A DNA stretch of 14,813 nt from Acidimicrobiaceae bacterium. Lineage in GTDB: Bacteria; Actinomycetota; Acidimicrobiia; Acidimicrobiales; Acidimicrobiaceae. Positions 6,326 through 12,000 of this stretch are shown here, in pieces (position 1 is the stretch's first letter; every line of letters begins with the position of its first letter). The notes below the pieces were generated by a model, which was given only the letters and a program-made list of their open reading frames with translations, had not been told where the DNA came from and ran no database searches. The stretch spans positions 1-14,813 of the forward strand of contig JABEUO010000128.1 of the NCBI GenBank assembly GCA_013044415.1, written 5' to 3'. The position numbers were made by a program, and so were the translations under genes.

Positions 6326-6404
6326 GACTCTTTGATTGCGACTTGATGCCATTTTTGCCGAATTGAATCGAACTAGTTTGAATTGAAAGGAAGATGAAGA
6401 GACC
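6326..6404 (+). other. pup-prcB spacer with 20-bp-phased repeats
   Basis: This is the widest gap between arc and pafA (79 bases). It contains GAATTGAA twice, at 6360-6367 and 6380-6387, exactly 20 bases apart. It also contains a 4-codon frame, ATGAAGAGACCTTGA (6394-6408), directly after AAGGAAG; its TGA overlaps the TTG start of prcB. The spacer could hold an internal promoter or a device setting the ratio of Pup to proteasome; I see no convincing -35/-10 pair. Confidence 0.45.
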
Positions 6405-7235
6405 TTGAGCCTGCCTATGTTCTCGCCCTCGGATGATCCGGGTCCGAGTTTTGTTGAGGTTATTTCGCGAATACTGCCAGAAAAGTCAGCCCTCCCTCGA
6501 CTAATTTCCGGTCCTGAAACAGTGAGTTATAACTCTGGGTCTCTAATCTCTGTACCCCACGGAACGACCATAGCGGCCGTTAGGTACGCTGATGGCGTGA
6601 TTATGGCGGGCGACCGCAGGGCGACGGAAGGTAACTTTATCGCTCATCGGAGGATTGAGAAAGTTTTTGCCGCCGACAGGCATTCGGCGGTAGCGATTGC
6701 AGGTGCCGCTGGCCCGGCCGTCGAGATGGTGAAACTCTTTCAAGTGCAACTTGAGCACTATGAGAAAGTAGAGGGTTCGGTACTGTCCTTGGAAGGCAAG
6801 GCAAACCAGCTCTCACAGATGATTAGGGCAAATCTCCCGATGGCCATGCAGGGATTGGCGGTCGTTCCGCTTTTCGCTGGGTGGGACATCCTAAGGCGCA
6901 AGGGTCGGATTTTTACCTACGACATTACTGGTGGCCGCTACGAAGAAGTTGATTATCACGCCACCGGTTCGGGAGGTCGGGACGCAAAGGCCACCATCAA
7001 GTTAGGATACCGAGATCAGCTAGATGAAGCTTCTGCGGTTAAGTTGCTCATCTCAGCGCTTTTGGAGGCTTCCGAAGAGGATTCAGCTACCGGAGGACCA
7101 GATCCGGTGCGAGGCATATATCCGGTGATCGCTACGGTTTCTGAGCCGGGCTTTAAACGTGTTACCGATGAGGAGATCGCAGAATTGACACAGCAAGTGC
7201 TTGCGGAGAAGGCCGATAGGGGCGTTGCGCAGTGA
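6405..7235 (+). CDS. prcB: 20S proteasome beta subunit PrcB
   Basis: Catalytic subunit of the 20S core (two inner seven-membered rings), an N-terminal-nucleophile threonine protease. A 53-residue propeptide ends in PHG and is removed autocatalytically to expose Thr54 (HG|TTIAAV). Relative to it, Asp17 (D70, in MAGDRRAT) and Lys33 (K86, in RIEKVF) are in the expected places, so the active site is intact. The later SGGRDA block carries the conserved serine/aspartate. Length 276 with propeptide fits actinobacterial PrcB. The start is uncertain: TTG 6405 overlaps the end of a 4-codon frame, while ATG 6417 would shorten the propeptide by four residues but lacks a site. The stop overlaps the prcA GTG by 4 bases (GTGA), ensuring paired synthesis. 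Confidence 0.95.
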   Translation: MSLPMFSPSDDPGPSFVEVISRILPEKSALPRLISGPETVSYNSGSLISVPHGTTIAAVRYADGVIMAGDRRATEGNFIAHRRIEKVFAADRHSAVAIAGAAGPAVEMVKLFQVQLEHYEKVEGSVLSLEGKANQLSQMIRANLPMAMQGLAVVPLFAGWDILRRKGRIFTYDITGGRYEEVDYHATGSGGRDAKATIKLGYRDQLDEASAVKLLISALLEASEEDSATGGPDPVRGIYPVIATVSEPGFKRVTDEEIAELTQQVLAEKADRGVAQ

Positions 7236-7909
7236 CGATGCCGTTTTATGTTGCCCCTGAGCAAGTGATGAAGGATAGGGCGGATTATGCCCGAAAGGGT
7301 ATCGCCCGTGGGAGGGCCCTAATAGGTACCGTATACCAGGGGGGAGTGCTGCTTTGTGCTGAAAACCCATCAAAGTCCCTCCACAAGATATCTGAGATTT
7401 ACGATCGAATTGCCTTTGCTGGTGTGGGCAAGTACAACGAGTTTGATCAACTCCGAGTAGCCGGGGTGAGGCACGCCGATACAAAGGGGTACGCGTACTC
7501 TAGGGATGATGTCGACGCAAGGAGTCTTGCCAACATCTACGCACAGTATTTGGGCCAAGTCTTTACTCACGAGATGAAGCCGATGGAGGTGGAAATTCTC
7601 GTTGCTGAGCTGGCACCTTTGACCCAGGTTGGTGGCCTCTACCATATCTTATACGACGGTACGGTCATGGATGAGAGCAATTTTTCAGTCATTGGTGGTG
7701 ATTCGGAGACGATTTCAGAAAGATTTTCGTCGACTTTTAAAAAGGATTGGAGTCTGAAGGAAGCTTTGAGGGCTAGTGTCGCTGCGCTAGCGGGACCAGA
7801 GCGGAAGATACCAGTCTCGGAACTTGAAGCCGCGGTGCTATCAGAATCCAATGGAAGGCGGGCATTTTCACGACTCGGTCAAACTCAACTTGATGAACTC
7901 CTGGCATAG
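7232..7909 (+). CDS. prcA: 20S proteasome alpha subunit PrcA
   Basis: Forms the outer rings of the 20S core, gating entry and receiving the C-termini of ARC. The 225-residue protein begins with the gate segment (about 1-12, MTMPFYVAPEQV), followed by the family's signature helix DRADYARKGIARGRALIG (about 15-32) and the proteasome fold (EIYDRIAFAGVGKYNEFDQLR, about 55-75). It has no N-terminal threonine nucleophile, as expected for an alpha subunit. It is slightly shorter at the C-terminus than M. tuberculosis PrcA, ending DELLA. GTG 7232 overlaps the prcB stop; an ATG two codons on (7238) is the alternative. pafA follows after 8 bases. Confidence 0.95.
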   Translation: MTMPFYVAPEQVMKDRADYARKGIARGRALIGTVYQGGVLLCAENPSKSLHKISEIYDRIAFAGVGKYNEFDQLRVAGVRHADTKGYAYSRDDVDARSLANIYAQYLGQVFTHEMKPMEVEILVAELAPLTQVGGLYHILYDGTVMDESNFSVIGGDSETISERFSSTFKKDWSLKEALRASVAALAGPERKIPVSELEAAVLSESNGRRAFSRLGQTQLDELLA

Positions 7910-7917
7910 GGAACTCT

Positions 7918-9303
7918 GTGAGCGACATCTCCGAGGTACAGCCTCCGGATAGAAGGATTTTCGGGTTAGAGAACGAGTACGGAGTTACGTGCACTCTGAG
8001 GGGCCAGAGGCGGCTTTCGCCAGACGAAGTAGCCAGGTATCTTTTTCGCAAGGTTGTCTCCTGGGGTAGGTCGTCGAATGTGTTCCTTGAGAACGGTGCG
8101 CGTCTTTACCTCGACGTTGGTTCGCATCCTGAATACGCCACTCCGGAGTGCGACAAAGTAGTTGACCTTGTCACACATGACAAGGCCGGCGAGAGGATCC
8201 TAGCTTCACTGGTTGATTCTGCGGAAGCGAGGATGAGGGAAGAGGGGATTAGGGGCACTATTTACCTCTTCAAAAATAACACTGATTCGGCTGGAAACTC
8301 CTATGGTTGCCATGAGAACTACCTCACTACAAGGGGAGATGAGTTTGCCAGGTTCGCCGAAGTTCTGATTCCTTTTTTTGTATCCCGCCAGATATATGCA
8401 GGCGCCGGGAAGGTACTTGTCACGGCGAGGGGCCCGATTTTCTGTATCTCTCAGAGGGCCGAGCACATATGGGAGAGCGTCTCATCTGCGACCACCAGGT
8501 CGAGACCGATCATAAATACCCGTGACGAGCCCCATGCCGACGCAGAGCGTTTTCGGAGACTACATGTAATCGTCGGGGATTCGAACATGAGCGAGTACAC
8601 CACGTTTTTGAAGATCGGTGCCGCTGCGATCATGCTCCGTATGCTCGAGGACCCGTCGGTTGTCCTTAGGGACCTGACATTGGAGAATCCGATTAGGGCC
8701 ATACGGGAAATCTCCCACGATACTACTTGCTCGAGAAGGGTGAGGTTGGCCAATGGCAGGGAACTGAGCGCCCTCGAGATTCAGAGCGAATACCTTGAAA
8801 GGGCTATTCGCTATTCAGAGTCGCAAGGTCTTCCACCCGAAGAGATGAATGCCCTTTCGATGTGGAGGGAGTGCGTGGAGGGCCTAGCGAGCGATCCAGG
8901 CAAACTATCGACGAAGGTCGATTGGGTCATCAAACAGAATCTCATCGATTCCTACAGGGTCAAAAATTCAGTTTCACTAGCACATCCTCAGGTAGCTCTT
9001 TTAGATCTCCAGTACCATGATATTTCTAGGGAGCGGGGTATTTTTTATCGACTTCAGAGGGCTGGCCTTTGTGAGCGCGTGACCGATGATGATTCGATAG
9101 ATAAGGCGACGGAGTTTGCCCCCGAGACCACCCGAGCCAAACTTCGGGGAGAATTTATACGGCAAGCAAAGGATAAGAGGCGCGACTTTACCGTTGATTG
9201 GGTTCATCTGAAGCTTAACGATCAGGCCCAACGGACGGTAATGCTAAAAGACCCCTTCAAGAGCGAAGACGAAAGAGTAGACAGGCTAATTGAAAGCCTG
9301 TAG
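7918..9303 (+). CDS. pafA: Pup-protein ligase PafA
   Basis: ATP-dependent ligase that phosphorylates the C-terminal glutamate of Pup and transfers it to a substrate lysine. The 461-residue protein has the carboxylate-amine-ligase-like fold shared with Dop: FGLENEYGV (15-23), ARLYLDVGSHPEYATPEC (61-78) with catalytic Asp66, GNSYGCHENY (126-135), NTRDEPHADA (200-209), and the smaller C-terminal domain. Compared with Dop at 4612 it lacks the Dop-loop insertion and reads VGSHPEYA instead of HAHPEYS, which assigns it to PafA. The GTG start has AGGGA (7908-7912) 5 bases upstream, overlapping the prcA stop. The pafB/pafC transcription regulators that often follow are not here; lepB follows after 8 bases. 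Confidence 0.96.
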   Translation: MSDISEVQPPDRRIFGLENEYGVTCTLRGQRRLSPDEVARYLFRKVVSWGRSSNVFLENGARLYLDVGSHPEYATPECDKVVDLVTHDKAGERILASLVDSAEARMREEGIRGTIYLFKNNTDSAGNSYGCHENYLTTRGDEFARFAEVLIPFFVSRQIYAGAGKVLVTARGPIFCISQRAEHIWESVSSATTRSRPIINTRDEPHADAERFRRLHVIVGDSNMSEYTTFLKIGAAAIMLRMLEDPSVVLRDLTLENPIRAIREISHDTTCSRRVRLANGRELSALEIQSEYLERAIRYSESQGLPPEEMNALSMWRECVEGLASDPGKLSTKVDWVIKQNLIDSYRVKNSVSLAHPQVALLDLQYHDISRERGIFYRLQRAGLCERVTDDDSIDKATEFAPETTRAKLRGEFIRQAKDKRRDFTVDWVHLKLNDQAQRTVMLKDPFKSEDERVDRLIESL

Positions 9304-9311
9304 GAGATGTT

Positions 9312-10025
9312 TTGAATCAACCACCAGAAAGCTCATCCCCAGAGGAACAGAATCCCGCAGATTCGAATCCAGCGGATATTCTTCAGCCGTTAGTTGGAGA
9401 AGAAGCCGCCAACGAATCGGTAACCAGGGATCGGTCACTTGGAGACGGGTCTACGAATACTCCCGGAGTTCGCACTCACCGGGCGACAAGAAAGTCGAAC
9501 CGTACGCGAGTCATTAAGGAGTGGACGGCTCTCGTTATCGTTGCAGCCGTCGTGGCCCTCGGAGTTCGGACATTTGTATTTCAGGCCTTTTTCATTCCTT
9601 CCGGGTCTATGCTTCCCACCCTTCAGATCGGCGATCGGATTCTCGTTGATAAGCTGAGCTACGACCTCCACAAGGTAAATCGTGGCGATATGATCGTTTT
9701 TCGGACGCCGCCCGCAGATACCGGCGACCCGGGCATTAAGGACCTCGTGAAGAGGGTTATCGGGTTACCAGGGGAGAGGATTTCTTCCTCTGGAGGATCG
9801 GTTTACATAAATGGGAAGAAGTTGCCCGAACCGTGGCTTCCGCCCGATACCAAGACTTTCGGTATCACACCTCAAACTATTCCGGCAGGAGAAGTATTTG
9901 TAATGGGTGACAATCGTGGCAACTCTAAGGACTCCCGAGTATTCGGCCCGATTTCTGAGAAGCTCATAGTGGGAAGGGTGGAGCTTATTTTCTACCCACT
10001 TTCCCAGTTCCACCTCTACTGGTAG
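9312..10025 (+). CDS. lepB: Signal peptidase I (LepB)
   Basis: Membrane serine protease that cuts signal peptides from proteins exported by Sec and Tat. The 237-residue protein has an unusually long polar, acidic and Ser/Pro/Asn-rich cytoplasmic N-terminus (1-65), one membrane helix (about 71-93), then box B FIPSGSMLPTL with nucleophile Ser99, box D DLVKRVIGLPGE with general base Lys147, and box E VMGDNRGNSKDSR. All catalytic parts are present. TTG 9312 is preceded by AGGAG (9302-9306), which overlaps the pafA stop. The gene probably shares the pafA transcript, which would link a secretion protease to the proteasome operon; its proximity to tatC suggests a common export theme. Confidence 0.95.
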   Translation: MNQPPESSSPEEQNPADSNPADILQPLVGEEAANESVTRDRSLGDGSTNTPGVRTHRATRKSNRTRVIKEWTALVIVAAVVALGVRTFVFQAFFIPSGSMLPTLQIGDRILVDKLSYDLHKVNRGDMIVFRTPPADTGDPGIKDLVKRVIGLPGERISSSGGSVYINGKKLPEPWLPPDTKTFGITPQTIPAGEVFVMGDNRGNSKDSRVFGPISEKLIVGRVELIFYPLSQFHLYW

Positions 10026-10134
10026 AGACACCCATGATGGACATGTGGGCTGTTTGGAGAAATCCCTAAAAAAATCGTCGATTATGCCGATACAGTTAGT
10101 GGATTTAGGATGATGCAAAGCGAAGGGAGTCGCA

Positions 10135-10494
10135 ATGCCAATAATTAGGGCGACCTGTCCTACCTGTGGCGACGTGGAGTTTTCTCCGAGGCTGCTCAAG
10201 GTCATGGTCTGTTCTACCACTGGCGAAGCTTCTTACGGTTTTAAGTGCCCCGCTTGTGAGTTACTCGTATCAAAGCAGACAGACAAGCAAGTGGTTGAGC
10301 TACTCGTAAGCACTGGGGTGGCGGTCTCCTTTTGGTCGCTTCCCGAGGAGCTCTATGAGCAACACACCGGTGCGCCTATTGGATTCGATGACTTGATTGA
10401 ATTTCATTACCAACTGCACTCTGGCAACTGGAGTGAGCTACTCGAAAACGAGATGAAGAACCTTTCCCCTCACTTTGGCTCCGAAGGCGAGTAG
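10135..10494 (+). CDS. Unrecognised zinc-ribbon-like protein
   Basis: I do not recognise this 119-residue protein. It has CPTC (8-11) and CPAC (38-41), a CxxC pair 27 residues apart that would hold one zinc, plus a further C26. The fold around it (IRATCPTCGDVEF, GEASYGFKCPACELLVSKQ) is a small treble-strand ribbon. The remainder (45-119) is acidic and helix-rich with LIEFHYQLHSGNWSELL and no known catalytic motif. It is soluble, with no signal peptide. ATG 10135 has GGGAG (10125-10129) 5 bases upstream. It stands alone, 109 bases after lepB and 172 before the Tat genes, in the place where pafB/pafC often are. A role as nucleic-acid-binding or adaptor protein is possible but unproven. Confidence 0.82.
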   Translation: MPIIRATCPTCGDVEFSPRLLKVMVCSTTGEASYGFKCPACELLVSKQTDKQVVELLVSTGVAVSFWSLPEELYEQHTGAPIGFDDLIEFHYQLHSGNWSELLENEMKNLSPHFGSEGE

Positions 10495-10559
10495 CTTTTC
10501 AGCGGTCCATACTTATTTTTATTACCCAAAATCGGAGTAGATATTGCTTAGCTTGTTTA

Positions 10560-10606
10560 GTCAGGTGATCTACTGACAGAATCGGTCGATATCTAGCGGA
10601 ATCACC
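10560..10606 (+). promoter_or_regulatory. Dyad structure upstream of the Tat genes
   Basis: GGTGAT (10564-10569) pairs perfectly with ATCACC (10601-10606) around 31 bases that contain the palindrome ATCGGTCGAT (10581-10590). A competing hairpin, GTCAG (10560-10564) with CTGAC (10573-10577), overlaps the left arm. It lies in the 172-base spacer that probably carries the tatB-tatC-helY promoter. An operator or leader structure is possible; no clear promoter hexamers are seen. Confidence 0.3.
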
Positions 10607-10666
10607 AGAATGTTAAAGTGCCTAAACGCATCGGCTCTACGCATAGTCGGTGGTTAAGATGGTTTT

Positions 10667-11194
10667 GTGAGCTTCGATCCAAGTAAGTTATTGATAGTGC
10701 TCGTGGTGGCCCTAATAGTATTGGGGCCAGAAAAGCTGCCTCACTTCATGAGGCAGGCTGGTAAGTATCTAAATGAGTTTCGATCGATGAGAGACCGTCT
10801 CAAATCCGAAGTGGATAATGCCTTGGGCGGTATAACTGGGGTATCTACTGGGATAACGAGTCAGATAACGCAGCAGATCGATCCGATAAAGGATGTACTT
10901 GGGCAGTTCAGGGGGCAGACCTCCAACCCCTTTTCAATCGGTGGAGCCGTGGGATCGATATTTGGTGGCGCTCCGACGCAATCTACCCAGAAGCCGAACG
11001 GGCTAGGTTCTGGTCAAAGCACCTGGAACCCCCAAGAGCAGCCCTCGGAAGTATTGCCAAATACTTTCTATCAAGCGCAGAGACAGATAGCGGAGCACAA
11101 AGCGGCTAACGTTGGCTCCAATGACTTTGTTCGGAGATGGTGGGACGTTTCTGGTGATGAGGGCTTCTGGGACGGTAATCCAGTTCTGAATTGA
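10667..11194 (+). CDS. tatB: Twin-arginine translocase TatA/TatB family subunit
   Basis: Subunit of the system that exports folded proteins with twin-arginine signals. The 175-residue protein has an N-terminal membrane helix (about 6-20), a hinge with LGPEKLP (19-25), an amphipathic helix (about 26-52) and a long Gly/Gln/Ser/Pro-rich tail ending in a conserved-looking acidic Trp cluster (WWDVSGDEGFWDG). LGPEKLP is the TatB version; TatA usually has FG.KKLP. In M. tuberculosis the gene at this place is named tatA, so the family is certain but the A/B assignment is not. The GTG at 10667 has only a weak site (AGATGG). tatC follows after 7 bases. No second TatA-like gene is in the window. Confidence 0.85.
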   Translation: MSFDPSKLLIVLVVALIVLGPEKLPHFMRQAGKYLNEFRSMRDRLKSEVDNALGGITGVSTGITSQITQQIDPIKDVLGQFRGQTSNPFSIGGAVGSIFGGAPTQSTQKPNGLGSGQSTWNPQEQPSEVLPNTFYQAQRQIAEHKAANVGSNDFVRRWWDVSGDEGFWDGNPVLN

Positions 11195-11201
11195 GTTATC
11201 G

Positions 11202-11990
11202 TTGACGATAAAGATGTGGAAAAAACAGAAGGCGCCAGATGGGTCCCTTGGGTCAAAGGGCTCCATGCCGCTGCTCGAACACCTGGCCGAGCTTCGTAGG
11301 CGGCTTGTAATATCTGCTGTGGCCGTAACGGTGCTTGCTATTGCAAGTTATGGTTTTTACGGTCATATGCTCGCTTTTCTGCTTCATCCGCTATGCATTG
11401 CAGAGCCGAAGAATCAGTGCAAGCTCTACGTTACTTCGCCACTGGACGGGTTCGCACTCCGAATCAAGGTTGCCGGTTACGCTGGACTCTTTTTTGCGTC
11501 ACCGGTCGTGCTACTGCAAATTTGGCGCTTTATTGCGCCAGGTCTCAAGAATTCGGAACGCAAGTACTCCCTTATATTCGTTTCATCGTCGATATCCCTA
11601 TTTACGCTCGGCGGTTTTGTGGCCTATACGGCATTCCCGCATGCACTTCAGTTTTTGCAAGGAGCGGCGGGTACCTATGTACATCCGATCTATACACCAC
11701 AAAGTTATCTCAATCTTCTTCTTGCTCTAATGGCAGCTTTTGGAGCAGCATTTGAATTTCCTGTGGTTTTGATCTCCCTCGAACTGCTAGGAGCTGTAAC
11801 ACCAAAGAAACTTGCGCAGTCTCGCAGATGGGCTATCGTAATAATCTTCGCCGTGGCAGCGGTATTTATTCCAAGCTCAGACCCGTTTTCACTCTTTGCC
11901 CTCGCTTTGCCGCTGATTTTCTTTTATGAAATCTCGATCTTGATAGGTAGATTGGTGCTTAGAAGGCGGGCGTCTCCTTCAACAAGTTAG
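11202..11990 (+). CDS. tatC: Twin-arginine translocase core subunit TatC
   Basis: Six-helix membrane protein that recognises twin-arginine signal peptides and nucleates the Tat translocon. Of 262 residues, the cytoplasmic start contains MPLLEHLAELRRRL with the key Glu30. Helices lie at about 35-57, 85-108, 121-143, 168-198, 209-223 and 229-250. The first cytoplasmic loop has FIAPGLKNSERKY with the conserved Glu119. Both glutamates known to contact the RR motif are therefore present. The start is unclear: TTG 11202 and ATG 11214 are both in frame, neither with a strong Shine-Dalgarno, and coupling to the gene 7 bases upstream is likely. Length is normal for the family. helY follows after 10 bases. 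Confidence 0.94.
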   Translation: MTIKMWKKQKAPDGSLGSKGSMPLLEHLAELRRRLVISAVAVTVLAIASYGFYGHMLAFLLHPLCIAEPKNQCKLYVTSPLDGFALRIKVAGYAGLFFASPVVLLQIWRFIAPGLKNSERKYSLIFVSSSISLFTLGGFVAYTAFPHALQFLQGAAGTYVHPIYTPQSYLNLLLALMAAFGAAFEFPVVLISLELLGAVTPKKLAQSRRWAIVIIFAVAAVFIPSSDPFSLFALALPLIFFYEISILIGRLVLRRRASPSTS

Positions 11991-12000
11991 GTTCGAAATT

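Noticed and set aside
4612..9303. dop and pafA as one duplicated gene or misassembly
   Set aside because: They share motifs because they are ancient paralogues; the Dop-loop and different catalytic contexts show two distinct enzymes, as in all actinobacterial loci.
11335..11755. Long plus-strand frames within tatC
   Set aside because: They overlap the intact TatC frame with its six helices and conserved glutamates; their products look like frame shadows.
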